Source: Pseudomonadales bacterium
GTDB taxonomy: Bacteria; Pseudomonadota; Gammaproteobacteria; Pseudomonadales; Azotimanducaceae
Assembly (NCBI GenBank): GCA_029251375.1
Contig: JAQXDL010000005.1
Location: forward strand, 1-49,459
Length of the DNA: 49,459 bases
Reading direction: 5' to 3'
A program made the translations under genes and the position numbers. This document shows, piece after piece, positions 7,981 through 18,617 of this stretch (positions are counted from its first letter, which is position 1; each line of letters opens with the position of its first letter). The notes below the pieces were generated by a model that saw only the letters and a list, made by a program, of their open reading frames with translations, was not told where the DNA came from and made no database searches.

Positions 7981-9189
7981 TTATTGCACTATCTCAAACG
8001 CCGATAAGCGCCCGCTATTACCCATAGCGTAAATTCGACTTCCATCAACAACAGCGGGACTATTGAGCCCCTTACTATCAACCTTTGCTCGCGCCACAAA
8101 ACGTCCATCCGACTGAGCAATAATGTGCAGATATCCTTCAAAATCACCGACAGCGACATAACTACTGATCGCGACAGGTGCAGTGATGTCCCGATAAAGC
8201 AGACTATCGTTTGACCAAATTTCTTTACCATTGTCTTCATCGTGTGCAACCAAAACACTGTCTTCACGGGAGACATAGATATTACCGAAGCCAATACCAA
8301 GACCACTGAAGCTCGAAGACTCCTGCGTCCAAACCGGCCGACCTCGACTTGCCAGATCAAGCGCCATGACGTTGCCCTGATAGGCAACAATATAGAGCCT
8401 AGAATTATCGAGTACCATCTCACCGTCAATATCGATGAGCTTCTCAAGGTCTGATTTACCTTGGGCAACCGCGATGCGCTGGTCGATGACCGGCAAGCCT
8501 CGCGTTTTATCAAGAACAACAACGCGTCCATTAGCAAAAGCTGCAACGACAAAATCAGCAATGATTGGCGTACTTGTACCGCGTAATGTCAAACTCGGCT
8601 CGTTGGTGGAATAGAGCCACATTCGCTCGCCATCCAACGCTTCATAACCCGCAACCTTACCGTCTATCGTCTGGGCAACGACAAGCTGATCTCTCGCTTG
8701 AGGTGGCGAAAGCACTTCACTCGTTGTTTTTGCACGCCACGCCAAACTGCCGTCACTTGCATTCATTGCAACAATTTCGCCCGCTGCAGAACCGACAAGC
8801 ACCAGCTCTTCACCAACGCCTACACCACCGGTGATGGTGTCAGTGGAATTTGAGAAGGCAATTTTCCGTTCTTCTTTGGTATAGAACGATTCGATATTCA
8901 GTTTCCAAATCTCTTTGCCTGTTCTGGAATCTAAGGCTTTGACTGTGCCATCTGCAGAGGCCGCAAACACGCGACTACCGGAGAAATCGGGCACAAGCTT
9001 AATCGCGCGATCTTCAGCACCGCGGCCTATGTCAACGCTCCAAAGTTTTTTCAATTGCAGCGATGATTTTATATCCGCAAGCTCGTTTGGCACACGCACT
9101 TCAACTTCATCATCGCCACCGAACCAGCTACAACCAGCTACGAATAGGGTCATTAAGATTAACAGCGCATAATTGCGGAGAAGACTCAT
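7981..9189 (-). CDS. bamB: outer-membrane assembly lipoprotein BamB
   Basis: A lipoprotein subunit of the BAM complex that inserts beta-barrel proteins into the outer membrane. A lipoprotein signal ends in LFVAGC with acylated C20, followed by SWFGGDDE. The rest is an eight-bladed PQQ-type beta-propeller with repeated units such as GTVKALDSRTGKEIWKL, GEIVAMNASDGSLAW and GKVAGYEALDGERMW. At 402 residues the length is normal. The start overlaps the yfgM stop (ATGA), and der follows directly. Confidence 0.96.
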   Translation of the reverse strand: MSLLRNYALLILMTLFVAGCSWFGGDDEVEVRVPNELADIKSSLQLKKLWSVDIGRGAEDRAIKLVPDFSGSRVFAASADGTVKALDSRTGKEIWKLNIESFYTKEERKIAFSNSTDTITGGVGVGEELVLVGSAAGEIVAMNASDGSLAWRAKTTSEVLSPPQARDQLVVAQTIDGKVAGYEALDGERMWLYSTNEPSLTLRGTSTPIIADFVVAAFANGRVVVLDKTRGLPVIDQRIAVAQGKSDLEKLIDIDGEMVLDNSRLYIVAYQGNVMALDLASRGRPVWTQESSSFSGLGIGFGNIYVSREDSVLVAHDEDNGKEIWSNDSLLYRDITAPVAISSYVAVGDFEGYLHIIAQSDGRFVARAKVDSKGLNSPAVVDGSRIYAMGNSGRLSAFEIVQ

Positions 9190-9887
9190 TCAGACTCCTC
9201 AGGAGTCGACGCATCATCACCATCATCTACCGCTATGACTGACTTGGGTGCGACGAGATCGTCTAGCTTCATTTGGGTCATGGGTCGCTTATTTATTTGC
9301 GCATTAACCGCACGTTGATAAGCCTCTCTGGCCTCATCAGGCTTACCCATTGCTAGCAGTACATCGCCGCGCAACTCGTCATATGACGCTTCATGTCCAG
9401 CTGAATTGGTCTTGTCGAGAACCGCTAAGGCATCCTCATCTTTAGCTTGACCATGTAATACTCTGGCAACGCGAATGTTCGCAATCGCCTTAATTTTCTC
9501 ATCAGGGTCATTCGCAAGTACCCACTCGAGTTCTTTTAATGCAGCGTCTAGGTCACCACCTTGGACGTGGATCTTGGCAATATGCATCGCCGCGAAATGT
9601 GCATAGGTCGTGCCGCTGTAATTCTGCTTTAGCTCTTCCGCGATAAACTGACCTGTCGAGAGGTTCTCCTCACTCAGTTCTTCAAGCGGGCTGACCGTTA
9701 CAGCCACAACAAGCTCTTCATATTTGACCGATGCCGCCTCTGCCGCTTCACGAGTTTGTGTTTCCCAGGTTCTATAGCCAAACACTATCGCCAGGACAAC
9801 AACGATACCCACCACAAGGAATGTGCCATTTTCTGAAAACCATCGTTTTATCGCTTCAACTTGTTCTTCTTCTGTTACATCTGCCAC
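9186..9887 (-). CDS. yfgM: YfgM/AncA-type tetratricopeptide inner-membrane protein
   Basis: An inner-membrane protein with a short cytoplasmic N-terminus (TEEEQVEAIKRWFSENG), one membrane helix at about 22-38, and a periplasmic TPR domain. It matches the YfgM family, which associates with the SecYEG/PpiD translocon and periplasmic chaperones in E. coli. The YRTWETQTREAAEAASVKYEEL segment after the helix is characteristic. Its place between hisS and bamB is the conserved one. The 233-residue length is slightly above E. coli YfgM because of an acidic C-terminal tail. Confidence 0.92.
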   Translation of the reverse strand: MADVTEEEQVEAIKRWFSENGTFLVVGIVVVLAIVFGYRTWETQTREAAEAASVKYEELVVAVTVSPLEELSEENLSTGQFIAEELKQNYSGTTYAHFAAMHIAKIHVQGGDLDAALKELEWVLANDPDEKIKAIANIRVARVLHGQAKDEDALAVLDKTNSAGHEASYDELRGDVLLAMGKPDEAREAYQRAVNAQINKRPMTQMKLDDLVAPKSVIAVDDGDDASTPEESE

Positions 9888-9900
9888 CGGGGGTAACTCC

Positions 9901-11184
9901 TTAAAATATTACGTTGCCAAGAAACTTATCTAGGCTATCAGCGGTTATAGATTCCTGTTCTCCGCCTTCATTTAGACGTTTTACAGTAATCGTGTTATTT
10001 GTTGCTTCATCCTCACCAATGATCAGCGCGAGGGTTGCGTTAGACGCATCAGCTTTTTTCAATTGTGCCTTAAACTTACCGTCACCGCAGTGTACTAAGG
10101 TCCGCAGTTGTGGATAAGCGCTGCGCACAGATTCCGCTACAACAAGGGCCATTTGTCTCGCTTCAGCGCCAATCGAAGCAATATAAATATCTGTTTTAGC
10201 CGTCTCTTGCTGGTTAGCTTCAAGCATTAGTGCCAGTCGATCCAAACCCATGGCGAATCCTACACTGGGCGTTGGTTTTCCACCAATTTGCTCAACGAGA
10301 CCATCGAATCTTCCACCACCACAAACAGTGCCTTGCGAGCCTAAGCTATCAGTCACCCATTCAAACACTGTTTTGTTGTAGTAGTCCAAACCACGCACAA
10401 TTGTCGGGTTTATGGTGTATTCGATGCCACAAAGATCAAGCTGCTTACATAGTCCGTCAAAATGCGCTTTCGATTCGTCATCGATATAGTCAGATAGCAC
10501 CGGCGCGCCCTTCAATAAGGTTTGCGTGTGCTCGACTTTACTGTCAAGAATTCGCATCGGATTTGTTGTCAGTCGACGCTGGCTATCTTCATCGAGCTCA
10601 GTTTTGACCGATTCTAAGTGAGCTACGAGGGCTGTTTTAAAAGCCGCTCGCGACTCGCTACTACCGAGGCTATTTAATTCCAACCGAATAGCATCATCGA
10701 CGCCCAGCAACTTCCACAACCGAGCACACATTAGTAAAATTTCTGCATCAATGTCCGGGCCTTCCATGCCAAAACATTCGACACCAATTTGTTCAAAGCC
10801 TCGATAGCGACCTTTTTGAGGACGTTCATAACGAAACATTTGGCCGGAATACCAAAACCGTTGGACCTGGTTGAACAACAAACCATGCTGAAGCGCATAA
10901 CGCACACAGCCGGCTGTGCCTTCGGGGCGCATAGTGACGCTGTCGCCATTACGGTCATCGAAGGTATACATCTCTTTTTCGACCACATCCGTGGCCTCTC
11001 CCACTGCACGTTTAAACAGATGGGTTGACTCTAATATGGGTAAACCAATTTCACGATAGCCATAGCTGCCGAAAACTTCCCGACACTTATCTTCAATCAA
11101 ACGGAACGTTTCTTTTTGCTCCGGCTGCAGATCTTGCATGCCGCGCAGCGCTTGAATCTTTACGTTTTTATCCTGCTTACTCAT
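9901..11184 (-). CDS. hisS: histidyl-tRNA synthetase
   Basis: A class II aminoacyl-tRNA synthetase that charges tRNA-His. Motif 1 lies in the GYREIGLPILE region. The TMRPEGTAGCVR segment and motif 2 (FRYERPQKGRYRGFEQIGVE) are intact. The histidine-specific signatures are GLDYYNKTVFEW (HisA-type) and GGGRFDGL, followed by motif 3 (GFAMGLDRL). The C-terminal anticodon-binding domain starts near residue 330. Length 427, as expected. It lies six bases after ispG and 13 bases before yfgM, so all are probably one transcript. Confidence 0.98.
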   Translation of the reverse strand: MSKQDKNVKIQALRGMQDLQPEQKETFRLIEDKCREVFGSYGYREIGLPILESTHLFKRAVGEATDVVEKEMYTFDDRNGDSVTMRPEGTAGCVRYALQHGLLFNQVQRFWYSGQMFRYERPQKGRYRGFEQIGVECFGMEGPDIDAEILLMCARLWKLLGVDDAIRLELNSLGSSESRAAFKTALVAHLESVKTELDEDSQRRLTTNPMRILDSKVEHTQTLLKGAPVLSDYIDDESKAHFDGLCKQLDLCGIEYTINPTIVRGLDYYNKTVFEWVTDSLGSQGTVCGGGRFDGLVEQIGGKPTPSVGFAMGLDRLALMLEANQQETAKTDIYIASIGAEARQMALVVAESVRSAYPQLRTLVHCGDGKFKAQLKKADASNATLALIIGEDEATNNTITVKRLNEGGEQESITADSLDKFLGNVIF

Positions 11185-11190
11185 CAGGAC

Positions 11191-12318
11191 CTATGCCTCA
11201 CCGACGTTTGACGTTTTCGCTTCAGCAGCTTCAAGCGCCTGTTTATCGGCAACGCGGGTGCGAATCATTTTTTCTAAATGGTCGACGAGATTGTCATTAG
11301 CTATCTTGTGATCAGGCTTCCCTTCGGAATAGATTAGGTTACTGGGGGTTGCACCCGTGAGCCCTATATCGGCTTCTTTCGCTTCACCTGGACCATTAAC
11401 GATGCAACCAATGATGGCAACGTCGAGTGGCGTGGTAATGTCTTCGACGCGTCTTTCAAGTTCATTAATGGTGCTGATCACGTCAAAATTCTGTCTAGAG
11501 CAGCTAGGGCAGGCAACAAAGTTAATACCTTTGCTGCGCAGCCGAAGACTTTTTAGCAGATCAAAACCAACCTTAATCTCTTCGACAGGATCGGCCGCTA
11601 ACGAGATTCGAATGGTGTCACCGATACCTTGCATCAGCAACATTCCAAGACCTGCCGCGGATTTAACCGTACCAGACCGCAAACCACCGGCTTCGGTAAT
11701 GCCTAAATGCAGAGGCTGGTCAATTTGAGAGGCAATACCCTGATAGGCTTCTATCGTCATGAAAATATCTGACGCTTTCATGCTCAGTTTGAAATTATGA
11801 AAGTCTTCCTTGTCTAACAATTCGATATTGCGCATCGCCGATTCAATCATCGCCGTTGCGTTGGGTTCCTTGTACTTACGCAGAAGATCTTTACCTAAGG
11901 AGCCGGCATTGACACCGATACGTATCGGAATGTTCTTATCCTTGGCGGTGCCAACAACGGCTTTGACCCGCTCAGCATTACCGATGTTACCTGGATTGAT
12001 TCGCAGACAATCAACGCCTAACTCAGCAACCTTCAATGCGATTTTATAATCAAAGTGGATGTCCGCTACTAAAGGCACACTAATCTGTTTGCGAATCTCA
12101 CCGAACGCGTCGGCCGCTTCCATGCTAGGCACGGAAACACGAACGATATCAGCGCCAACGTCTTCTAGTCGTTTAATTTGAGCCACGGTAGCTTCGACGT
12201 CACAGGTTTCTGTGTTCGTCATACTTTGAACAGCAATAGGCGCATCGCCACCAACGGGCACATTACCCACCATGACTTGACGCGACACACGACGTTTAAT
12301 TGTTGATTCAGTTTTCAT
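11191..12318 (-). CDS. ispG: 4-hydroxy-3-methylbut-2-enyl diphosphate synthase (flavodoxin/ferredoxin)
   Basis: The penultimate enzyme of the MEP isoprenoid pathway, reducing MEcPP to HMBPP with a [4Fe-4S] cluster. The cluster cysteines C270, C273 and C305 (VACPSCSRQ and [11 protein letters not shown]) fall exactly at E. coli positions. The N-terminal TIM barrel starts with [14 protein letters not shown]. Cluster supply probably comes from the isc operon about 4 kb away. It sits between rodZ and hisS in the conserved order. Length 375 is normal. Confidence 0.98.
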   Translation of the reverse strand: MKTESTIKRRVSRQVMVGNVPVGGDAPIAVQSMTNTETCDVEATVAQIKRLEDVGADIVRVSVPSMEAADAFGEIRKQISVPLVADIHFDYKIALKVAELGVDCLRINPGNIGNAERVKAVVGTAKDKNIPIRIGVNAGSLGKDLLRKYKEPNATAMIESAMRNIELLDKEDFHNFKLSMKASDIFMTIEAYQGIASQIDQPLHLGITEAGGLRSGTVKSAAGLGMLLMQGIGDTIRISLAADPVEEIKVGFDLLKSLRLRSKGINFVACPSCSRQNFDVISTINELERRVEDITTPLDVAIIGCIVNGPGEAKEADIGLTGATPSNLIYSEGKPDHKIANDNLVDHLEKMIRTRVADKQALEAAEAKTSNVGEA

Positions 12319-12407
12319 GTTGATCTCGTTGTCCGATTTGTGGACCGTACAAATTTTTAGTTTCTAACAGTGCGTGCCATTTTTTAGGGCAGCATTTAGC
12401 TGCTTGG

Positions 12408-13577
12408 CTAGCTCTCTCCAACGCGTAACTTGGCGGTATTGTCAGACTTTGTGCTTTGCGACAAATTCACGCTTTCGCCATTAAACGCCATCGTCACCGC
12501 TGGCGCGTTGCCAAACAAAACATCAAATGGTGCTTTACCCAACACCCTTAAATCATCGCCTTGTCGACCCAGATCGCCAAATATGGCGTCGCCATCAGCA
12601 TCTTCGACCTCAACCCAACATTCGTCAGCGAAGGTGAAATGTAACTCTGCGTCACCACCGGCAGTGACATTGATAAAGCGAGTACCATCAATGGTTTCTC
12701 TGCCAACCGACACCAACTTGCCAGATCCCGATTCAGATTCAGTCCCTACGCGGTTTCGCAATGAGGCCAGCTCCGATGAAAAACTTTGGTCTCTATCGCC
12801 TTCAAAATCTTCGTCTAAATTATCGTTAACAACGCTTTCAATTGCGCTTTCAGCATCCGAAGTCTCTTGCGTCAACGTATCAACTTGCTCTTGCGCTTGA
12901 AGCGCTTTTTGGTTCAGTTGAGATTGCGCGTCTTGCTCCGTCAGGTCAGAATTCGTGTCCCCATAATCCGCAAAAACACTTCGATCGATGTTGTCAGTTC
13001 TGTAGATGGTTCCGCCGTCAGTTTCGTTGTCACTTTGCGCAGTATCGTTAGAAGACATACTTGATTCGAGCGCTTGCCTGCTTCCCGCCATGCTGTTCTG
13101 CGCACTATTATTACTGTCGAAGCTACCTGTTTGCTCCAGCTCAGAAGCGGGTTGAAACTCGGGCTCAGAGTAATACCAAACCGCTAAAATAATTAAAATC
13201 AGTCCTGCTAAACCAATGACACCTGTTTGCAACACTGGCCCAGTAAAAGTGATTGGGCCAACAGGCTCTTCAGTGACGCTGCGCATCGACGGTGGCGCAA
13301 TCGATTTGGTGTCCAGTCGTTCATACATCGCAACAATCTGATCACCATCGAGCTTTACGACCCGTGCATAGGATCGAAGATAGCCTTTCACGAAAGCCTG
13401 CTTAGGAATTTCATGGATGCGATCTTCATCTATTTTTGTAATATAAGAAGGCGTCAAATAAAGCTCTTCAGCAACCTGCAACTGCGACATACCCATCGCC
13501 TCACGAGCATCGCGCAAATATGTCGATGCTGTTGAGATCGAACTCGGGTCGTCCGTTTGGTTAACTGCGTCTGGCAT
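12408..13577 (-). CDS. rodZ: cytoskeletal protein RodZ
   Basis: A bitopic membrane protein that links MreB to the cell-wall elongation machinery. An N-terminal HTH_25-type helix-turn-helix (about residues 20-85, REAMGMSQLQVAEELYLTPSYI) is followed by one transmembrane helix at 117-136. Then comes a long, acidic, S/Q/D-rich periplasmic linker (about 140-290) and a C-terminal DUF4115 beta domain (about 300-380, ECWVEVEDADGDAIFGDL). Length 389. It overlaps the pilF end by 17 bases. An 89-bp gap with no clear site separates it from ispG. Confidence 0.95.
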   Translation of the reverse strand: MPDAVNQTDDPSSISTASTYLRDAREAMGMSQLQVAEELYLTPSYITKIDEDRIHEIPKQAFVKGYLRSYARVVKLDGDQIVAMYERLDTKSIAPPSMRSVTEEPVGPITFTGPVLQTGVIGLAGLILIILAVWYYSEPEFQPASELEQTGSFDSNNSAQNSMAGSRQALESSMSSNDTAQSDNETDGGTIYRTDNIDRSVFADYGDTNSDLTEQDAQSQLNQKALQAQEQVDTLTQETSDAESAIESVVNDNLDEDFEGDRDQSFSSELASLRNRVGTESESGSGKLVSVGRETIDGTRFINVTAGGDAELHFTFADECWVEVEDADGDAIFGDLGRQGDDLRVLGKAPFDVLFGNAPAVTMAFNGESVNLSQSTKSDNTAKLRVGES

Positions 13578-14388
13578 TTTTTGATGCTACCGATTGATAG
13601 AGTTTGTATTCGTCGGATGCCGGGAACACATTTCGCAGAGTAAGTGAGCAACTTGCTTCTTGGTCATCTTCATTAAAGATCCGCGCTAAACGTATGCACA
13701 GCCAAAGGCTACGTGACGAAGGTGCAGCCACTCGAAGACTTTTCTTATAGTAACTGCGCGACTCGACATAGTTGCGTTGTTCAAATCGAATCTCTGCCAA
13801 TTCAAGTAAAGCCCTTACTTGGCTTGGGTTAAGCTGAGTCGCTCGCAAGTATGCCAATTCCGCCTCGCGAGGTTGATTCAGTTTTGTATAGGTCATACCC
13901 AGATATTCAAACACCTGCGCCCTCATCTGATAGAGGCGATCCTCTGCCGCAATGCTAAATTCTTTCTGTGCGTCTTTGTACCGAACTTGGCTGTACAAAA
14001 AGGCGCCGTAAGTCATTCGCGCTCTGGTAAGTTCTGGGTTAGAGGCAAGCGCCTTTTTATAGTGGTCTTCTGCCAGGGCGTATTCACCTTCCAGTTGAAA
14101 CAAATAGCCAAAAGCATTGTGCGCATCGGCAGAATCCGGAGCGATTTCAAGCGCCTTATTTAGATTGTCCTTTGCTCTGGCAAACTCACCGTTTTGAACG
14201 TACCCGACGCCCAAATCGATATAAGCTTTAAGTTGTTTAACAGGATCGGGATCTTGTTGAATAGAACCTGTCGTCTCAGTCACACAAGCAGATAGGCTAA
14301 ACATTAAGACAAGCATCAGCCCAATGATGGATGCAGTTTTCGTAATGTGGGCCATCAGGCCCGCCTGTCTGATTGTAGACATACTCAC
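13561..14388 (-). CDS. pilF: type IV pilus biogenesis lipoprotein PilF (TPR)
   Basis: An outer-membrane TPR lipoprotein that pilots PilQ secretin multimerisation in type IV pili. The lipobox is FSLSAC with C35 when counted from the GTG at 14388. A later ATG at 14355 would give a more typical short signal peptide. TPR units run from about 45 to 250, for example AYIDLGVGYVQNGEFARAKDNL. Placement between rlmN and rodZ is the common gammaproteobacterial order. The GTG overlaps the rlmN stop by one base, so the pair is coupled. No other pilus genes are in the window. Confidence 0.92.
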   Translation of the reverse strand: MSMSTIRQAGLMAHITKTASIIGLMLVLMFSLSACVTETTGSIQQDPDPVKQLKAYIDLGVGYVQNGEFARAKDNLNKALEIAPDSADAHNAFGYLFQLEGEYALAEDHYKKALASNPELTRARMTYGAFLYSQVRYKDAQKEFSIAAEDRLYQMRAQVFEYLGMTYTKLNQPREAELAYLRATQLNPSQVRALLELAEIRFEQRNYVESRSYYKKSLRVAAPSSRSLWLCIRLARIFNEDDQEASCSLTLRNVFPASDEYKLYQSVASKNARRS

Positions 14389-15500
14389 TACGCGACCCCA
14401 GTCTGGATAAGTCGGTACCGTTCCTGACGCCGAGTCTTATCTTCTACTTCGCCAACAAGCTGTCCGCATGCGGCATTGATGTCCTCACCTCGAGTGGTGC
14501 GAACAGTCACATTGTAGCCCGCTTTTACCATTCGTTCTTTAAAAGCCTTCACGGCGATATTGCTGGGTCGTTTAAAGCCAGAACCGGGGAAGGGATTGAA
14601 AGGTATGAGGTTGAGCTTGCAGGGGAAATCCTTTAACAGAGCCGCCAACTCAATGGCATGTTCTTGCTGATCGTTAACCTTGTCCATCAGCGTATATTCA
14701 ACGGTGATTGTGCGTTTTTCACCTAAGTTTTGCGCGTATTCTTTGCAAGCCTGCAGCAGTTCAGCAATCTTGTACTTTCGGTTGATTGGCACCAACGTGT
14801 CACGCAATTCGTCATTTGGGGCATGCAACGATATCGCTAAAGAAGCGTCCGTCGTGTCTTTTAACTTGCGAATAGCCGGCACAACACCCGCAGTCGAGAT
14901 GGTCACCTTACGCTTGGAAATACCATACCCAAGATCATCCATCATGATGCTCACGGCGGCAATAACATTGTCGAAGTTAAGTAGTGGTTCGCCCATACCC
15001 ATTAACACAACATTGGTGACAGCGCGTTTTCTATCAGGATAGGCTTCTTCAAGCACACGGCGCGCAATACGCACCTGACCGACAATCTCGCCAGCGGTTA
15101 GATTGCTGTTAAAACCCTGTTTACCGGTCGAACAAAACTTGCAATCAAGTGCGCAACCAACTTGAGAAGAGACACATAATGTGCCGCGATTACCCTCCGG
15201 TATAAAGACTGTTTCAACCGCACTGCCTGAGCGCGATCGCATCAGCCATTTACGCGTACCATCGGTCGATATCTTCTCGGTGATGATCTCTGGCTCATGG
15301 ATTTCAGTCTTCTCGCTCAATTGCTGACGCAGCTTCAGACTAATGTCCGTCATGCTGTCAAAGTCATCAATAAAACGATGATGAATCCATTTCATCACTT
15401 GTTTAGCGCGATAGGGTTTCTCACCAAGCTCTACGAGCAGCGCTCCAATTTGCTCTTGGGTCATACCCAGCAAATCCAGCTTGGCAAGAGACTCTGTCAT
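14388..15500 (-). CDS. rlmN: dual-specificity 23S rRNA/tRNA adenine-C2 methyltransferase
   Basis: A radical-SAM enzyme making m2A2503 in 23S rRNA and m2A37 in some tRNAs. The SAM-cluster motif is C116-x3-C120-x2-C123. The two catalytic cysteines are C109 (TLCVSS) and C345 (INAACGQL). The frame stays open 52 codons upstream, but that stretch overlaps ndk; the ATG at 15500 gives a 370-residue protein of normal size starting [13 protein letters not shown]. It begins one base after the ndk stop. Confidence 0.97.
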   Translation of the reverse strand: MTESLAKLDLLGMTQEQIGALLVELGEKPYRAKQVMKWIHHRFIDDFDSMTDISLKLRQQLSEKTEIHEPEIITEKISTDGTRKWLMRSRSGSAVETVFIPEGNRGTLCVSSQVGCALDCKFCSTGKQGFNSNLTAGEIVGQVRIARRVLEEAYPDRKRAVTNVVLMGMGEPLLNFDNVIAAVSIMMDDLGYGISKRKVTISTAGVVPAIRKLKDTTDASLAISLHAPNDELRDTLVPINRKYKIAELLQACKEYAQNLGEKRTITVEYTLMDKVNDQQEHAIELAALLKDFPCKLNLIPFNPFPGSGFKRPSNIAVKAFKERMVKAGYNVTVRTTRGEDINAACGQLVGEVEDKTRRQERYRLIQTGVA

Positions 15501-15501
15501 A

Positions 15502-15927
15502 TTATCGCTCGCAGATCTGATCAGCGGAAAAGAAGTAAGCGATTTCGCGTGTTGCTGATTCTGGTGCATCTGAACCATGAACAGCGTTCGCATCAATTGA
15601 TTCAGCAAAGTCGGCGCGAATCGTGCCAGCATCAGCTTCTTTAGGGTTAGTTGCACCCATTAATTCACGATTTCTTAAAATAGCATTCTCGCCTTCAAGA
15701 ACTTGAACAACAACAGGACCCGATGTCATGAACTCAACCAGATCATTAAAAAATGGTCGTCCTTCATGTTCTGCGTAAAAGCCCTGTGCCTCTTCTTTGG
15801 ACAAATGAGCCATGCGTGAAGCAACAACTCTTAATCCTGCTTTTTCAAACCGGGCAACGATTTCGCCGATGACGTTCTTGGCAACTGCGTCAGGCTTGAT
15901 AATAGAAAAGGTTTTTTCAACCGCCAT
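15502..15927 (-). CDS. ndk: nucleoside diphosphate kinase
   Basis: Transfers phosphate from ATP to other NDPs through a phosphohistidine. The catalytic H117 sits in NAVHGSDA, and the protein starts [15 protein letters not shown]. The start at 15927 is favoured over an in-frame ATG 16 codons upstream because AGGAGA precedes it and the 141-residue product matches the family length. A perfect TATAAT (15974-15979, minus) lies upstream inside a hairpin, so ndk may have its own promoter at the end of the isc region. Confidence 0.98.
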   Translation of the reverse strand: MAVEKTFSIIKPDAVAKNVIGEIVARFEKAGLRVVASRMAHLSKEEAQGFYAEHEGRPFFNDLVEFMTSGPVVVQVLEGENAILRNRELMGATNPKEADAGTIRADFAESIDANAVHGSDAPESATREIAYFFSADQICER

Positions 15928-15954
15928 GTGGATATCTCCTAAAAGGTAAAACTC

Positions 15955-15988
15955 TGAAAAAATGAAACCCGGCATTATACTCGGGTTT
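15955..15988 (-). terminator. hairpin-T terminator after iscX, overlapping a -10 box for ndk
   Basis: On the minus strand AAACCCG (15988-15982) pairs with CGGGTTT (15971-15965) around a ten-base loop, followed by CATTTTTT. This is a good rho-independent terminator for the isc operon. Its loop contains a perfect TATAAT, the best -10 candidate for ndk. Confidence 0.65.
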
Positions 15989-16098
15989 AGACACGAAAAT
16001 GACCAATAATTCCCTCTCGGGGGTCATCTGAGGCCGCGGATTCTAGCAGATACCATCAAATTTGCGAGAAAAGCTCGTCGGAATCGGCAAATTGCCGC

Positions 16099-16293
16099 TT
16101 ATTCGGCCTCTTCTATCCATGCAGCCTGTATTGCTTCAAGAATCTTCTCGCCGGATCGGTTCGGATCATCATCGAAGCCTTCGAGCGCAAGCACCCAGGC
16201 ATGTAAATCGGTAAACCGTATTGTCAGTGGATCAATATCCGAATGCGCCTCGTAAAGCTCTATCGCAATATCATTAACATCTGTCCATTTCAT
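16099..16293 (-). CDS. iscX: Fe-S cluster assembly adaptor IscX
   Basis: A 64-residue acidic protein that binds IscS and modulates cluster assembly, possibly as an iron-responsive regulator. MKWTDVNDIAIELYE and the DPLTIRFTDLHAWV segment are the family signature. The length equals the E. coli protein within a few residues. It is the last gene of the isc operon, 15 bases after fdx. Confidence 0.96.
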   Translation of the reverse strand: MKWTDVNDIAIELYEAHSDIDPLTIRFTDLHAWVLALEGFDDDPNRSGEKILEAIQAAWIEEAE

Positions 16294-16308
16294 GCTGAAT
16301 CGCCTCTC

Positions 16309-16647
16309 TTAATGGTTCTCAGACACCTGATTAATGGTGTATTTCGGAATCTCGATGACAAGATCCGTGTCACCAACCTCAACCTGACAGCTCAACCGTG
16401 AATCGGCTTCCAGACCCCAAGCTTTATCCAGCAGGTCATCTTCGAGTTCTTCTGACTCTGCGAGAGAGTCAAAACCTTCGCGTACAACGACATGGCAGGT
16501 TGTGCAGGCACAGGCCATCTCGCAGGCATGCTCAAGTGCAATGCCATTATCCAAAATCAGCTCGATAAGATTATCACCGCTGTTTGCATCAATGACGGCA
16601 CCTTCCGGGCAAATTTCGCCATGGGGCAAAACGATTATCTGTGGCAT
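16309..16647 (-). CDS. fdx: [2Fe-2S] ferredoxin of the ISC system
   Basis: An electron donor for cluster assembly on IscU. Cluster ligands C42, C48, C51 and C87 are in the order expected for the vertebrate-type/ISC ferredoxins, with an additional C46 as in E. coli Fdx. Length 112. It is three bases from hscA and part of the isc transcript. Confidence 0.97.
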   Translation of the reverse strand: MPQIIVLPHGEICPEGAVIDANSGDNLIELILDNGIALEHACEMACACTTCHVVVREGFDSLAESEELEDDLLDKAWGLEADSRLSCQVEVGDTDLVIEIPKYTINQVSENH

Positions 16648-16650
16648 GGA

Positions 16651-18528
16651 CTATTCCTTTTCAATCTCATCTATCGAATGTCCCGCGAGGGCTGATCTTA
16701 CGCTGGCATCCATACGTCTTGCGGCGAAGTCATCTGAGGCTTTGGCTAAAGTGGCTGTTTGCGCAGTTATCAACGCCGCATCCTTTTCATCCAAGACATG
16801 CTCAAGTTGCTTCAGTTCATTTTCTAATGTGGTGATTTCGGCTGCTGACAATAATGCTTCACCATCAATCCTCAGGGCATTGGTGACGGCATCAAGCACT
16901 CTAACCGCGTCAACTCTGGCTTCGGAAATCATTCGTGCGGTGACATCTTCTTTGGCGTGACTAAAAGACGCCTTTAACATGTTGGTGACTTCGATTTCAC
17001 TCAAACCGTAAGAAGGCTTCACCTCGACATGAGCCTGAACACCGGTGCTCATTTCAGTTGCTGATACCGACAACAAACCATCGGCATCGACTTGAAAAAC
17101 CACACCAATCTTAGCCGCGCCTGCCACCATCGGTGGTATGCCGCGCAGCTCGAATCTTGCCAACGAACGACAATCATCTACCAACTCACGCTCACCTTGC
17201 ACCACGTGAATCAGCATCGCCGTTTGGCCATCTTTGTAGGTGGTGAATTCCTGCGCTCTTGAAACGGGGATCGTGGTATTTCGATCAATCACTTTCTCGG
17301 CCAAACCACCCATGGTTTCAAGACCTAATGACAAAGGCAGCACGTCTAACAGCAACATTTCTTCATCGGACTTATTGCCGACCAGCGCATCGGCCTGCAA
17401 TGCAGCACCAATCGCGACAACCCGATCCGGATCAATGTCCGACATCGGCTGCGTACCAAAAAACTCTGCCACGGCTGCGACAACACTTGGTACCCTGGTT
17501 GAGCCGCCAACTAGGACAACGCTATGGATGTCCGGCAGTTTAACGCCCGCATCGCGCACGGCACGACGACAGGCTTTAATTGATTTTTGAATCAGAGGGG
17601 CAGCCAGCTCATTGAATTCAGCAGCCGTTATCACACCCTTAAAAGACAGATCCTCTGACTCGATGACGACAGGTGCTTGCTGCTGTGTTGAAAGGGCTTC
17701 TTTGATTCGGCGCGACTCAATCATCAATGTGCGCTGCTGTGTTTGACTTAAATCGCGATCGTGTCCTGAGGCAGCAACAATCCATTCCGCTAACGCTCGG
17801 TCGAAGTCATCACCACCCAAGGCAGAGTCGCCGCCAGTGGCCATCACTTCAAAGACGCCTTTATTGAGCCTTAACAACGAGATATCGAATGTGCCACCAC
17901 CCAGATCGTAAACAGCAACAACACCTTCGACGCCAGTATCTAATCCGTAAGCGACAGCGGCAGCTGTCGGCTCACTTAAGAGTCGCAGTACATTGAGGTT
18001 TGCCAACTTAGCGGCGTCTTTGGTTGCTTGCCGCTGTGCTTCATCGAAGTAGGCGGGTACGGTAATCACGACACCATCTAATTCGCCACCTAGGGTTTCA
18101 GTGGCCCGCTGCGCCAGCGCATGCAATATGGATGCAGATGTTTCGACCGGACTCACGACACCCGAGACAACCTCCAATAAGGGCATGCCGGAATCGGATG
18201 TTTGAAAGTTGTAAGGCAGACTCGTGCCAAGGCGACTAATATCTTCAGTACCCCGGCCCATCAATCGCTTTACCGAAAGTATGGTGTTGGTGGGATCGGT
18301 TTTAGCTGCTGCCAAAGCGTCGGTGCCGACAACCACGGACTTATCCGCCAGATATCGAACAACAGAGGGCAGCAGATGCACACCGCTTTCGTCGGGCAAG
18401 GTGGCCACGCCCCCTTCCCGCCGACTGGCGATCAACGAATTTGTCGTGCCCAGATCGATCCCCGCGGCGCGCTTACGTTGATGAGGGTCGATTGCCTGAC
18501 CAGGCTCTGTGATTTGTAATAACGCCAT
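16651..18528 (-). CDS. hscA: Fe-S-specific Hsp70 chaperone HscA
   Basis: A specialised Hsp70 that binds the LPPVK motif of IscU and promotes cluster transfer. The ATPase domain begins with [10 protein letters not shown] at 23-32 and includes [12 protein letters not shown] and [10 protein letters not shown]. The substrate-binding domain starts near 400 and the helical lid ends at residue 625. It lies between hscB and fdx as expected. The 89-bp gap to hscB is T-rich and shows no clear regulatory site. Confidence 0.98.
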   Translation of the reverse strand: MALLQITEPGQAIDPHQRKRAAGIDLGTTNSLIASRREGGVATLPDESGVHLLPSVVRYLADKSVVVGTDALAAAKTDPTNTILSVKRLMGRGTEDISRLGTSLPYNFQTSDSGMPLLEVVSGVVSPVETSASILHALAQRATETLGGELDGVVITVPAYFDEAQRQATKDAAKLANLNVLRLLSEPTAAAVAYGLDTGVEGVVAVYDLGGGTFDISLLRLNKGVFEVMATGGDSALGGDDFDRALAEWIVAASGHDRDLSQTQQRTLMIESRRIKEALSTQQQAPVVIESEDLSFKGVITAAEFNELAAPLIQKSIKACRRAVRDAGVKLPDIHSVVLVGGSTRVPSVVAAVAEFFGTQPMSDIDPDRVVAIGAALQADALVGNKSDEEMLLLDVLPLSLGLETMGGLAEKVIDRNTTIPVSRAQEFTTYKDGQTAMLIHVVQGERELVDDCRSLARFELRGIPPMVAGAAKIGVVFQVDADGLLSVSATEMSTGVQAHVEVKPSYGLSEIEVTNMLKASFSHAKEDVTARMISEARVDAVRVLDAVTNALRIDGEALLSAAEITTLENELKQLEHVLDEKDAALITAQTATLAKASDDFAARRMDASVRSALAGHSIDEIEKE

Positions 18529-18617
18529 AGTATCGCTTAGAGGTTTCTCAATCGTTTTTTTTTATCTGAAGGTTTTGTTTAACGTGCTTTTACAAGCGTT
18601 CACATCGTCTAAGTTTG

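Noticed and set aside
15501-15656. An rlmN start 52 codons upstream
   Set aside because: That extension lies entirely inside ndk and does not resemble RlmN; the ATG at 15500 gives the family length.
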